Assembly (NCBI GenBank): GCA_035703755.1
Contig: DASSXP010000318.1
Span: 1 to 22,863 of the forward strand
DNA length: 22,863 bases
Direction: 5' to 3'
Origin: DASSBG01 sp035703755
Lineage (GTDB): Bacteria; Pseudomonadota; Gammaproteobacteria; Xanthomonadales; Rhodanobacteraceae
Part shown: positions 1 through 8,163 of the stretch, in pieces
How positions within the stretch are numbered: the first letter of the stretch is position 1
How the letters are laid out: each line of letters starts with the position of its first letter
Position numbers and translations under genes: made by a program
Notes under the pieces: model-generated
The model's input: the letters and a program-made list of their open reading frames with translations, nothing else
Told to the model about the DNA's origin: nothing
Databases searched by the model: none

Positions 1-546
1 ATCGCCACCGATGCCGATGCAGGTCGATTGGCCGAGGCCGACATTGGTGGTCTGGAACACGGCCTCGTAGGTCAGCGTGCCCGAGCGCGAGACGATGCCG
101 ACCTTGCCGGGCTTGTGGATGTGGCCGGGCATGATGCCGATCTTGCACTCGCCGGGGGTGATGATGCCGGGGCAGTTCGGCCCGATCAGCACCGTATCCG
201 GATACTGCTTGAGCACGTTCTTGACACGCAGCATGTCGAGCACCGGAATGCCTTCGGTGATCGTCACGATGACCTTGATGCCGGCGTCGGCCGCTTCGAG
301 GATGGCATCGGCGGCGAACGGCGGCGGCACGAAGATCATCGAGGCGTCGGCGCCGGTTTCCTGCACGGCGTCGTGCACGGTATTGAAGACCGGCAGGCCG
401 ATGTGCTCGCTGCCGCCCTTGCCCGGGGTCACGCCGCCGACCAGTTTGGTGCCGTAGTCGACGGCCTGTTCGGAATGAAAGGTGCCTTGCTGGCCGGTGA
501 AGCCCTGGGTGATCACCTTGGTGTTCTTGTTGACCAAAACGCTCAT
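1..546 (-). CDS. sucD: Succinyl-CoA synthetase (ADP-forming) alpha subunit, partial
   Basis: Alpha subunit of succinyl-CoA synthetase. With SucC it converts succinyl-CoA, ADP or GDP and phosphate to succinate, CoA and NTP in the TCA cycle, in the cytoplasm. The visible 182 residues begin MSVLVNKNTKVITQGFTG, the typical SucD N-terminus, and run through the CoA-binding Rossmann domain, with GPNCPGIITPGECKIGIMPG and SRSGTLTYEA clearly recognisable. The catalytic histidine region lies beyond the window, so the gene is cut by the edge and not broken. The start is supported by GAGGA about 8 bases upstream. It follows sucC by 47 bp on the same strand, the usual sucCD operon. Identification is secure from conserved sequence. 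Confidence 0.97.
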   Translation of the reverse strand, partial: MSVLVNKNTKVITQGFTGQQGTFHSEQAVDYGTKLVGGVTPGKGGSEHIGLPVFNTVHDAVQETGADASMIFVPPPFAADAILEAADAGIKVIVTITEGIPVLDMLRVKNVLKQYPDTVLIGPNCPGIITPGECKIGIMPGHIHKPGKVGIVSRSGTLTYEAVFQTTNVGLGQSTCIGIGGD

Positions 547-593
547 GGATCGATCCTCGAAATTCCTGCGTGCCTACAATGGATTTGTTGTTC

Positions 594-1760
594 TCAGGCG
601 GCCTTGACCGAGGCGACGGCTTTCTGCGCCGCATCGTTGAGGTCGTCGGCGGGCGTGATCGCCAACCCGGAACTGGCCAGCAGTTCGCGGCCCTTTTCCA
701 CGTTGGTGCCTTGCAGGCGCACGATCACCGGAATCGTCAGGCCGACCTCCTTGACCGCGGCGATGATGCCTTCGGCAATCAGGTCGCAGCGCACGATGCC
801 GCCGAAGATGTTGACCAGGATCGCCTGCACCTTGTCCGAGCGCAGGATCAGCTTGAACGCCTCGGTCACCCGTTCCTTGGTCGCGCCACCGCCGACATCG
901 AGGAAGTTGGCCGGTTCCCCGCCAGCGAGCTTGATCACGTCCATGGTCGCCATGGCCAGGCCGGCGCCATTGACCATGCAGCCGATGTTGCCGTCCATGG
1001 TCACGTAGTTGAGGTTGTTCTGCACCGCGCGGGCTTCGGCCGCGTCTTCCTGCGACAGGTCACGCATCGCCACCAATTCCGGGTGGCGGAAGTCGGCGTT
1101 GTCGTCGGAATTGACTTTGCCGTCCAGCGCGGCCAGGTTGCCGTCTTCCAGGATCGCCAGCGGATTCAGTTCGATCAGCGACAGGTCCTTGTCGTTGAAC
1201 AGCTTGTACAGGCCCAGCATGATCTTGGTCAGCTGGCCCACCTGCTTGGCATTGAGGCCCATGGCAAAGCCGAGTTGACGGCACTGGTAGGGCTGCAAAC
1301 CTTCGACGTAGTCCACCACGATGGTGTGGATGTCTTCGGGCGTCTCACGCGCCACCTGCTCGATGTCCACACCGCCTTGCGAGGAGGCAATGAAGGCGAT
1401 CGCCCTGGCGTCGCGGTCGACCAGAATCGACAGGTACAGCTCCTTGGCGATGTCGGTGGCGTCGGTCACCAGCACCAGGTTGACCGGCAGTTCGCGTCCG
1501 GCGGACTGGTAGGTCGCCATGCGACGGCCCAGCATGCCCTTGGCGGCTTCGCGCACCTCGTCCAGGCTGCGGCAAAACTTGACGCCGCCTGCTTTGCCGC
1601 GGCCACCAGCGTGGATCTGTGCTTTCACCATCCACTGCGCGCCACCCAGCGCCTTGGCGGCGTCGACGGCGGCATCGGGGGAGTCGGCCACCTTGCCCGG
1701 CGGCACGTTGATGGCGTACTCGGCAAACAGTTGTTTGGCCTGATATTCGTGGAAATTCAT
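594..1760 (-). CDS. sucC: Succinyl-CoA synthetase beta subunit
   Basis: Beta (ATP-grasp) subunit of succinyl-CoA synthetase, partner of SucD. The 388 residues equal the E. coli SucC length. It begins MNFHEYQAKQLFAEY and contains the KAQIHAGGRGKAGGVK nucleotide-binding loop, the LIELNPLAI segment and the GNIGCMVNGAGLAMATMD and FDVGGGAT-like (FLDVGGGATKERV) signatures near the C-terminal CoA-ligase domain. The frame stays open far upstream, to 2051, but the family N-terminus fixes the start. A Met two codons earlier (MPM) is less likely because the GCAAGG ribosome site would then lie only one base away; it is about 7 bases from the chosen ATG. First gene of the sucCD operon, divergent from pilS. 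Confidence 0.97.
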   Translation of the reverse strand: MNFHEYQAKQLFAEYAINVPPGKVADSPDAAVDAAKALGGAQWMVKAQIHAGGRGKAGGVKFCRSLDEVREAAKGMLGRRMATYQSAGRELPVNLVLVTDATDIAKELYLSILVDRDARAIAFIASSQGGVDIEQVARETPEDIHTIVVDYVEGLQPYQCRQLGFAMGLNAKQVGQLTKIMLGLYKLFNDKDLSLIELNPLAILEDGNLAALDGKVNSDDNADFRHPELVAMRDLSQEDAAEARAVQNNLNYVTMDGNIGCMVNGAGLAMATMDVIKLAGGEPANFLDVGGGATKERVTEAFKLILRSDKVQAILVNIFGGIVRCDLIAEGIIAAVKEVGLTIPVIVRLQGTNVEKGRELLASSGLAITPADDLNDAAQKAVASVKAA

Positions 1761-1853
1761 GGGCATACCTTGCAACACGGGGAGGGGATTCGCGTCCCGC
1801 GGCAGCCGGCGTGATGGTTGCGCGCCCAGGAATCGTGGGATGCAAAGCCCGCT

Positions 1854-1882
1854 ATTGTCGGTGATGTGACGAAAGCCTGCAA
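1854..1882 (-). promoter_or_regulatory. Candidate sigma-70 promoter for sucCD
   Basis: On the minus strand TTGCAG (1882-1877) and GACAAT (1859-1854) are separated by 17 bases, about 95 bp before the sucC start. Both hexamers match the consensus only partly (about 3/6 and 4/6), so this is an inference from spacing and position. No convincing promoter for pilS was found in the rest of the divergent 1761-2001 gap. Confidence 0.35.
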
Positions 1883-2001
1883 TTCGCCCCACCAATGCCC
1901 TCTGGCGGGCGCCACGCGTGCGGCGAGGCTGGACGGCAACCGCGCGGGATGCAACTCTATGCGCGCCGCGCAGCAGCGCATGGGAGTTCGCGGGCAACGG
2001 C

Positions 2002-3621
2002 ATGGCCAAGAGCAGCACCCCCAACCGCGACGCCGGCGGCACGGAATACACCTACAGCGAGTTCTATTTCGCCAACCTGTTCCGTGTCTTGCAGGGCACC
2101 GTCTACACCGGGCTCGCCTTCAGCCCGCTGGCGCTGGAATGGGTGCGCCTGCGTGAACCGGGCATGGCCCGCCTTATCGCGCTGATCTACCTCGCCATCG
2201 GCCTGGTGGCGCTGGTGCGCACGCGCAGCTGGCTGACCGGCGTACAAAGCCGCGTGATTGCCCTGGTATCGATTGACATCGCCGCCGCCTTGCTGTCGAT
2301 CCTGGCCATGCACGACTCGCGCACCGGCATCGCCATGATGCTGGTCATCAGCATCGCCGGTGCGGCCTTGCTGCTGCCCTTGCGGGCCGCGCTGGGGCTG
2401 GCTTCGATGGCCACCATCGCCGTCCTCGGCCACACCTTCTTCGACGGCGGCGACATCACCCGCGGTGACCGCGAGGTCCTCGAAGCCGGCCTGTTCGGGC
2501 TCGCCTACTTCGCCTCCGCCCTGCTCTGCCACGTACTGGCGCGGCAGATGCGCGCGACCGAGGCGCTGGCAACCCAGCGCGGCGTCGACCTTGCCAACCT
2601 GTCGCAAGTCAACGAACTGATCATCCGCCGCATGCGCACCGGCGTGCTGCTGGTCGACGACAGCAACCACATCCACCAGATCAACGAGTCCGCCTGGTTG
2701 CTGCTCGGCACCCCACCCGCCGAGCAGCGCGATCTCGGCGTACTGGCGCCGGAGCTGTCGCGGCGGTTATTCCACTGGCGCACCACCGGCCGCATCGACG
2801 AAACCGCGGTGACGCTGGCCGATGGCGTGCCGGAGGTGGTGCCGCGCTTCACCCGCCTCGCCGCCAATGACGATTCCCACATGCTGATCTTCCTCGACGA
2901 CACCTCGCTGGTGTCGCGGCGCGCGGAGGAAATGACGCTGGCCTCACTCGGCCGCCTGTCGGCCTCGATCGCGCACGAAATCCGCAATCCATTGGCGGCG
3001 ATTCGCTACTCCGCGCAACTGCTGGCCGAATCGGAGGAACTGCCGGACGCGGACAAGCGCATGGTCGAGATCATCAACAACCATTGCGGCCGCCTCAACG
3101 AAATCATCGAGAACATCCTGCAATTGTCGCGCCGCGAACGCTCGCGGCCGGAAACACTGGACTTGAACGCCTGGGTGCTCGGCTTCGTCGATGAATACTG
3201 CCTCTCCAACGACCTCGGTGGCGACAGCCTGCGGGCGGTAGTGCAGAACAACGAGGTCGGCGCGGTCGCCGATCCGCAGCATTTGCAGCAGGTGATCTGG
3301 AATCTGGTGCAGAACGCCTTGCGTTACGGCCGGCTGCCAGGCCAGCCAGCGCGGGTAATCGTGGTGGCGCGCCACGACAAGGCCGGTGCGCCGGTGCTGG
3401 AAGTCGCTGATCGCGGCCCCGGCATCCCGCAAAAAGTCGCCGCGCAGATCTTCGAACCGTTCTTTACCACCCACGAATACGGCACCGGGCTCGGGCTGTA
3501 TCTGGCCAAACAGATGTGCGAGGCCAACCAGTCCACACTGGAATACGTGCCGGTCGCCGGCGGCGGCAGCTGCTTCCGCATCACCCTGGTGCCGCCGGCC
3601 CAGGCGCCCCGCTCAACGTGA
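2002..3621 (+). CDS. pilS: PilS-type membrane sensor histidine kinase
   Basis: Sensor kinase of the type IV pilus PilS/PilR two-component system. In Pseudomonas PilS monitors pilin in the inner membrane and sets PilR phosphorylation. From the chosen start it has 539 residues. About six hydrophobic helices occupy residues 25-195, a PAS-like domain follows at about 203-300, then HisKA with the phospho-acceptor H325 in SIAHEIRNPLAAIRYS. The HATPase domain has N438 in the N box (NLVQNALRYG), DRGPGIP and GTGLGLYLAKQM. The start at 2002 is chosen over an in-frame codon at 1918 because the upstream residues look non-coding and 539 residues fits PilS; its ribosome site is weak. pilR follows after 51 bp. 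Neighbour order and the membrane-domain layout favour PilS over a generic NtrB-like kinase. Confidence 0.9.
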   Translation: MAKSSTPNRDAGGTEYTYSEFYFANLFRVLQGTVYTGLAFSPLALEWVRLREPGMARLIALIYLAIGLVALVRTRSWLTGVQSRVIALVSIDIAAALLSILAMHDSRTGIAMMLVISIAGAALLLPLRAALGLASMATIAVLGHTFFDGGDITRGDREVLEAGLFGLAYFASALLCHVLARQMRATEALATQRGVDLANLSQVNELIIRRMRTGVLLVDDSNHIHQINESAWLLLGTPPAEQRDLGVLAPELSRRLFHWRTTGRIDETAVTLADGVPEVVPRFTRLAANDDSHMLIFLDDTSLVSRRAEEMTLASLGRLSASIAHEIRNPLAAIRYSAQLLAESEELPDADKRMVEIINNHCGRLNEIIENILQLSRRERSRPETLDLNAWVLGFVDEYCLSNDLGGDSLRAVVQNNEVGAVADPQHLQQVIWNLVQNALRYGRLPGQPARVIVVARHDKAGAPVLEVADRGPGIPQKVAAQIFEPFFTTHEYGTGLGLYLAKQMCEANQSTLEYVPVAGGGSCFRITLVPPAQAPRST

Positions 3622-3672
3622 ACAGGGGCCAGCCCGATTGACGTGGCGCGCCCGCGCGGTACTCTTGTCGCC

Positions 3673-5064
3673 ATGAGCAAACAACGTGTCCTGGTCATTG
3701 ACGACGAACGCGACATCCGCGAGCTCCTGACCATCACCCTCGGCCGCATGAATCTGGAGGTCGATGCGGCCGCCAATGTCGGCGACGCCAAGCGCATGCT
3801 GGGTGAGCAGCCCTACGACCTGTGCTTCACCGACATGCGGCTGCCCGATGGCACCGGTCAGGACATCATCGAACACATCGCGCAGCGCTACCCGGAGACC
3901 CCGGTAGCCATGATCACCGCCTACGGCAACGTCGACGCGGCGGTTACAGCGCTGAAAGCCGGCGCTTTCGACTTCGTCTCCAAGCCGGTCGACATCAACA
4001 TGCTCAGGCGGCTGGTGCAGACCGCGCTCAGCCTCGCCGCCAGCAAACGCGAAGAACCCGTGCAAAGCCGCCTGATCGGCGACTCGCCGGCGATGCAGCA
4101 GGTGCGCGCGATGATCGCCAAACTGGCACGCAGCCAGGCACCGGTGTACATCTCCGGCGAATCGGGAACCGGCAAGGAGCTGGTGGCGCGACTGGTGCAC
4201 GAGCAAGGCCCGCGCGCCGCTGGCCCGTTCGTGCCGGTCAATTGCGGCGCGATCCCGGCCGAGCTGATGGAGAGCGAGTTCTTCGGCCACAAGAAAGGCA
4301 GCTTCACCGGCGCCCATGCCGACAAGGAAGGCCTGTTCCAGGCCGCCAACGGCGGCAGCCTGTTTCTGGATGAAGTGGCTGACTTGCCCATGCACATGCA
4401 GGTCAAGCTGCTGCGCGTGATTCAGGAGAAAGCCGTACGCCCGATCGGTGGCCGTGGCGAAGTGCCGGTGGACGTGCGCATCCTCTCCGCCACGCACAAG
4501 AACCTGGCGCATCTGGTCGAAAACGGCCAGTTTCGCCAGGACTTGTTCTATCGCATCAACGTGATCGAGTTGCAGGTGCCGCCGCTGCGCGACCGCCGTG
4601 ACGATGTACCGGCGCTGGCCGAGCGCATCCTCGCGCGGCTGGCACAGACCAACGGCAGCGCGGCGCCGAACCTGCGCCCGGATGCACTCAAGGCACTGTG
4701 CGGCTACGGCTTCCCCGGCAACGTACGGGAATTGGAGAACATCCTCGAACGCGCCGTGGCCTTGAACGAAGACGGCAACATCGGGCTGGATGACCTGATG
4801 ATTCCGCACAGCCACGCCACGGCGGCCCCGTCATTCACGGCGAGCGCACCCGAAGCCGCGGATTTCGAAAGCGACCCCGATTTCGATGACAGCCGCGAAG
4901 CCACTGAGGAAGGCGGCCTCGACAGCTACATTTCCAACATCGAGCGCGAAGCGATCCTGAAAGCGCTGAACGAGACCCGCTTCAACAAGACCGCTGCCGC
5001 CAAGAAGCTTGGCATCACCTTCCGTGCCTTGCGCTACAAGCTCAAAAAGCTCGACATCGAGTAA
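3673..5064 (+). CDS. pilR: PilR-type sigma-54-dependent response regulator
   Basis: NtrC-family activator partnered with PilS; in relatives it drives sigma-54 transcription of the major pilin gene. It has 463 residues. The receiver domain (about 1-120) has the acidic pair in VIDDERD and phospho-acceptor D54 in FTDMRLPDGTG. The AAA+ domain (about 138-370) has Walker A GESGTGKE at 162-169, the sigma-54 contact loop GSFTGA at 209-214 and Walker B GGSLFLDE. An acidic linker (about 385-420) leads to a Fis-type helix-turn-helix at about 424-463, with NKTAAAKKLGITFRALRYKL. The ATG at 3673 is preferred to GTG at 3643 because MSKQRVLVIDDERD is the normal family N-terminus, although no strong ribosome site is visible. 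Coupled to pilS on the same strand; a hairpin lies downstream. Confidence 0.92.
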   Translation: MSKQRVLVIDDERDIRELLTITLGRMNLEVDAAANVGDAKRMLGEQPYDLCFTDMRLPDGTGQDIIEHIAQRYPETPVAMITAYGNVDAAVTALKAGAFDFVSKPVDINMLRRLVQTALSLAASKREEPVQSRLIGDSPAMQQVRAMIAKLARSQAPVYISGESGTGKELVARLVHEQGPRAAGPFVPVNCGAIPAELMESEFFGHKKGSFTGAHADKEGLFQAANGGSLFLDEVADLPMHMQVKLLRVIQEKAVRPIGGRGEVPVDVRILSATHKNLAHLVENGQFRQDLFYRINVIELQVPPLRDRRDDVPALAERILARLAQTNGSAAPNLRPDALKALCGYGFPGNVRELENILERAVALNEDGNIGLDDLMIPHSHATAAPSFTASAPEAADFESDPDFDDSREATEEGGLDSYISNIEREAILKALNETRFNKTAAAKKLGITFRALRYKLKKLDIE

Positions 5065-5137
5065 CGTGCAACACCCCGCTCGCGCCGCATGTCCGTGCAA
5101 GCGTCGCAGACCTTGCGGCGCCATCCACCAGACGGAA

Positions 5138-5173
5138 ACCCGCGATCCCGACATCGCTGTCAGGAACGCGGGT
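5138..5173. terminator. Hairpin between convergent pilR and norB
   Basis: ACCCGCG (5138-5144) pairs with CGCGGGT (5167-5173), TCC with GGA and GACA with TGTC around a TCGC loop, giving 14 paired bases with two mismatches. It is the only strong structure in the 127-bp convergent gap. No long T run follows on either strand; the minus strand has only TTTCC. It is probably a bidirectional, weakly intrinsic terminator. Termination is inferred from structure and location. Confidence 0.5.
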
Positions 5174-5191
5174 CCCGGCGGCGTACCCGTA

Positions 5192-6877
5192 TCAGGCCGC
5201 GGGAAGCTCCACCGCCATCGGCGCGAGTGACTCCAGCGCCGGCCGCGCTTCCATTGAGGCGATGAAGCGCGACACGAACAACAGCGTCACCAGCAGCAAG
5301 CCCGGGTAACCGATACCCGCCAGCAGATACGGCAAGGTCGGGTCGCCATCCAGCACTACCTGCAAATTGAAGCTCAACAAGCCGCACGTGATGACCGCGC
5401 CGAAGAACCACATGCTGAGCAACCACATGCCGGTTTCAAAACCACTGAGCTTGCGGCTCCAGCCCGTCAACGGTTGCGGTGCGCGCCGCAGTTCCTGCCG
5501 GGCCGCCGAGGGCGCGCGCTTGCCCATGGTCAGCAGGTCGTACACCACCACCATCACGCCGGTCAGGAATACGGCACCGAACAACGGCACCAGCGTCTTG
5601 TAGAGGTGCATCGATTGGCTGACTTCACCGCCAAACCAGTCGAGACCCAAGGTGCGATACATGTAAACCTGAATGGTGCCGCCGATGGCGAACGACAGCG
5701 CGATGCCCAGCATGCCGGCGAACAACAGCCAGAAGCCCAACCGTCCGAGACGCTGATCGTAGTCCTTGAGACCGCGCAACAAGGGCACCGCGTAATACGC
5801 CGCGCCCAGCCCCAGCATGCCGAAGGTGCCGAACAGCGCCAGATGTGCATGACTGGGCGTGACCCAGGTGCCGTGCGACCACACGTTGGTGAGGGCAAAG
5901 GTCATGGTGAAGCCGAGGATGCCGGCGCCCACCTGCTCCAGCACCACCGAGCCCAGCAGGAAGTAGAACGCCGGCGCATTCTTCAGCGGTTTGCGGTCGA
6001 TGTGTGCATCGAGATACACATGCCAGAAGCAGAAGATCAGCGGCAATGGTTCCAGTGCACTGAACAGCGAACCCCAGAACTGCCAGAACTCCGGCGTGCC
6101 GATCCAGAAATAATGATGCGCGTTGCCGATCAGGCCCGACAGCCACACCAGCGAAATACCCCAGAACACCGCGTAGCCAACGCTCTTGACCTTGGCATCG
6201 AACATCAGCACCAGCAGGAAACCGATCAGGCTGATGTGGATCACTTCCCACACGCCTTCGACCCAATAGTGCACCACGTACCAGCGGAAATACTCGCTCA
6301 AGTCCAGCCGCTCGACGAAGAACAGGCCGAAGCACCACACCACCGTCAAAGCGGTCACACCGAGGATCAGGCCCCAGTGGATTTCGTTCCAGTCCTTGCG
6401 CGGCGGGAAAGTGCGCCACACGACGTAGGCGAGAATGGCGAAGCCGATCAGGATCACCACATCGGCAAGACGGCCGGCTTCGAGATACTCCAGCCCTTCC
6501 TGCAACCACGGCTGCCCCAGCCACCAACCGGCAATGCCGTCCCTGGCCAGCCCCTGGGCAAACACGTTCCATACCGTCACCGCGACCAGCGCGATGAACA
6601 GAAACTTGATCAACGCCGGCGCCGCCAGCTCGCGCTTCGACAGCAGCGGCCCGACAAACAAGATGGTGCCGATGAAGCCGGACAGGATCCACAGGATGCC
6701 GAGATTGATGTGCTCGGAGCGGGCAATGTTGAAATTGAGCCGGCCGCTCAACAGCGCGGGATCGACGTGCTGCAATGCCAGCAGCAAACCGAAACCGGCC
6801 TGAATGAAGAACAGCACCAGCATCAGCAGGAAAAACCGCAGCGCCAGGCGTTGCGTCTGGTATTGGATCGTGATCAT
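5192..6877 (-). CDS. norB: NorB-like nitric oxide reductase catalytic subunit with C-terminal extension
   Basis: Heme-copper oxidase superfamily catalytic subunit of the nitric oxide reductase branch; cNorB reduces 2 NO to N2O at a heme b3/FeB centre. The 561 residues keep the cNorB ligands at a constant -4 offset from Pseudomonas numbering as I recall it: H56 (low-spin heme), FeB ligands H203, H254 and H255 (HYWVEGVWE, GNAHHYFWIG), the NOR glutamates E207 and E276 (SALEPLP), and H343/H345 (SHAHLALFG). No Tyr-His cross-link motif of an oxidase is present. The last ~100 residues add about two transmembrane helices beyond the usual 12-helix NorB. The start overlaps the upstream cytochrome stop as ATGA and has a strong AGGGGAG site. 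No norD or norQ is adjacent. NO reduction is the best guess; substrate is unproven. Confidence 0.85.
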   Translation of the reverse strand: MITIQYQTQRLALRFFLLMLVLFFIQAGFGLLLALQHVDPALLSGRLNFNIARSEHINLGILWILSGFIGTILFVGPLLSKRELAAPALIKFLFIALVAVTVWNVFAQGLARDGIAGWWLGQPWLQEGLEYLEAGRLADVVILIGFAILAYVVWRTFPPRKDWNEIHWGLILGVTALTVVWCFGLFFVERLDLSEYFRWYVVHYWVEGVWEVIHISLIGFLLVLMFDAKVKSVGYAVFWGISLVWLSGLIGNAHHYFWIGTPEFWQFWGSLFSALEPLPLIFCFWHVYLDAHIDRKPLKNAPAFYFLLGSVVLEQVGAGILGFTMTFALTNVWSHGTWVTPSHAHLALFGTFGMLGLGAAYYAVPLLRGLKDYDQRLGRLGFWLLFAGMLGIALSFAIGGTIQVYMYRTLGLDWFGGEVSQSMHLYKTLVPLFGAVFLTGVMVVVYDLLTMGKRAPSAARQELRRAPQPLTGWSRKLSGFETGMWLLSMWFFGAVITCGLLSFNLQVVLDGDPTLPYLLAGIGYPGLLLVTLLFVSRFIASMEARPALESLAPMAVELPAA

Positions 6878-7833
6878 GGCGCGCTCCCCTTCAAACTCTT
6901 GATGTAGGCCACGATGGCATCGATCTGGCTGTCATCGAGCAAGCTGGCATACGAGGTCATGGTGCCGGGCGTGAAGCCGGCCACCACCGCCGCATTCGGT
7001 TCCTTGATGGATTCGATGAGATAGGCCGCGTCGGCCGTTCGCTGGCTGCCATCGGCCAGCTTGACTTGGTGTCCGTAAAGACCGGCCCAGCTCGGCCCGA
7101 CCAGTACGCCGCCAGTGGTCGAGTGACAGGCTGTGCAGGCGTACTCGACCGCCAATGCCTTGCCCTTGACCGCAGGATCTTCCGCCGCCGGCGCCCCTGT
7201 CGTCGACCCGGATGCCGCCGCAACCGGCACCGATGCGTGTTCGGCCGCGAGGAAGGCGAGACCATCCACCTGCGGTTTTGGGGGCCAGCCTTCCTTGTTC
7301 AACTCGGCGGTGTATTTGAAGAACGCGGTCAGCGCTGCCACCTGGTTTGCATCCAGTTGCAGATTCGGCATGTGCGTTTTCTGGCCGCCACGACGCTCGA
7401 TGCGATCCTTGCTGCCGGGGAAGGCCGCCATGTACGCCTCGGCTGACGCGCCATCCTTGCCGAGCTCCGTTTTCATGGCCTGCATTTGCGTCAGCAAGGC
7501 GCCTTTGGTCGGCCAGGTGCCGGCCGACGGAATGAAGGCGGCTAACCAGGCCGGCCCCGCTAGCGCGTAAATGTTGGTCAAGTCCGGCCCGAAATAGGCG
7601 CCGTTGCCGACGATGGTGTGGCAGCCCATGCAGTTGAAGGCCTGAAAAACGCGCTTGCCTTCCACTGCCGTGTGGCCATCGAAGCGGACATCAGATGGCA
7701 GCACCTGTCCGCGCGAGGGCAGGAAAGAAAACACCGACAAGCCCAGAAAAATCACCGCCATCAAGGCCAGCACGGCGATGGCGGTGCCGCGATAGCGTAC
7801 CTCGCGGCACGGTTCACCCTGCTTGCAGCTCAT
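6874..7833 (-). CDS. Diheme cytochrome c: NorC domain fused to caa3-like cytochrome domain
   Basis: Membrane-anchored diheme c-type cytochrome, the probable electron entry subunit for the NorB homologue. It has 319 residues. A short N-terminus with C3 and C9 precedes one membrane helix (about 17-38). Domain 1 is NorC-like, with CMGCH at 68-72 followed by TIVGNGAYFGPDLTNIY, which matches the NorC segment contacting the NorB calcium site, and an axial Met in HMPNL (M155). After a Pro/Ala-rich linker, domain 2 (about 222-315) has CTACH at 233-237 and likely axial M292, resembling the C-terminal cytochrome of caa3 oxidase subunit II. Ordinary NorC is about 150 residues with one heme, so this is a two-heme fusion. 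ATGA overlaps link it to both neighbours. The first ATG with a GGGGAG site was chosen. Confidence 0.85.
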   Translation of the reverse strand: MSCKQGEPCREVRYRGTAIAVLALMAVIFLGLSVFSFLPSRGQVLPSDVRFDGHTAVEGKRVFQAFNCMGCHTIVGNGAYFGPDLTNIYALAGPAWLAAFIPSAGTWPTKGALLTQMQAMKTELGKDGASAEAYMAAFPGSKDRIERRGGQKTHMPNLQLDANQVAALTAFFKYTAELNKEGWPPKPQVDGLAFLAAEHASVPVAAASGSTTGAPAAEDPAVKGKALAVEYACTACHSTTGGVLVGPSWAGLYGHQVKLADGSQRTADAAYLIESIKEPNAAVVAGFTPGTMTSYASLLDDSQIDAIVAYIKSLKGSAP

Positions 7834-8087
7834 GGCTGGTTCTCCCCGGGATTGGCGTCGTTGTCGTTGGCGCGTTCCAGCGCGTCGTGCTCGAACAAGG
7901 TGTGGAGGCTGCGCATGAACATGTAGAACACCACCACCGACAACACGAAGCCGAGGCCGAAGTACACGCACCACGCCAGGCGGGATTCCGGCCAATAGGC
8001 GAAGTCACGCCAGTAGGGCCAGGACAAAAACACCGCGACGATGCTGGCGAACACGGAAATTGAAATGCGGATGCCGATCTGACCCAT
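7830..8087 (-). CDS. Small two-helix membrane protein, first gene of nor-like operon
   Basis: An 85-residue protein with no recognised family. Two hydrophobic helices are visible at about residues 6-25 and 38-60, separated by a Trp/Tyr/Arg-rich loop, with a hydrophilic, acidic, Asn-rich tail. Its stop overlaps the start of the diheme cytochrome as ATGA and its start has a strong AGGAAGGGG ribosome site, so it is a real, translationally coupled gene. Small membrane subunits accompany several heme-copper oxidases, and a small NorH protein is reported beside norCB in Thermus. An accessory or assembly subunit of the reductase is therefore the likely role, but homology to NorH is not shown here. 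Confidence 0.8.
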   Translation of the reverse strand: MGQIGIRISISVFASIVAVFLSWPYWRDFAYWPESRLAWCVYFGLGFVLSVVVFYMFMRSLHTLFEHDALERANDNDANPGENQP

Positions 8088-8129
8088 GACACACCCCTTC
8101 CTGCAAGGATTGAATTGCCCGCAACGCGC

Positions 8130-8151
8130 CAGCCGGTCAAGCGACCGACTG
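8130..8151 (-). other. Hairpin in predicted 5' leader of the nor-like operon
   Basis: CAGTCGGTC and GACCGGCTG flank a GCTT loop on the minus strand, a stem of nine pairs including one G-T. It lies just downstream of the start predicted from the FNR-type box, within the roughly 70-base leader. No T run follows, so it is not an obvious intrinsic terminator for prmC. It could stabilise the 5' end of the message. Role unknown. Confidence 0.35.
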
Positions 8152-8163
8152 CCACCTTGCGGC

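Noticed and set aside
570..1814. 414-codon open frame antisense to sucC
   Set aside because: Shadow of a highly conserved SucC.
1761..2051. 97-residue N-terminal extension of SucC
   Set aside because: The family N-terminus MNFHEYQ begins at 1760 with a ribosome site; the extra residues look non-coding and would overlap the divergent pilS.
3643..3672. GTG start for pilR ten codons upstream
   Set aside because: The resulting residues are not part of the receiver fold, and the ATG at 3673 gives the standard PilR N-terminus.
5192..6877. cbb3-type cytochrome oxidase subunit I
   Set aside because: The NOR-specific glutamates E207 and E276 are present and the partner is NorC-like, with no CcoO or CcoP-type neighbours.
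5474..6907. 477-codon open frame antisense to norB
   Set aside because: The norB strand has all metal ligands and coupled starts; the antisense product is Gln/His-rich with no recognisable motif.
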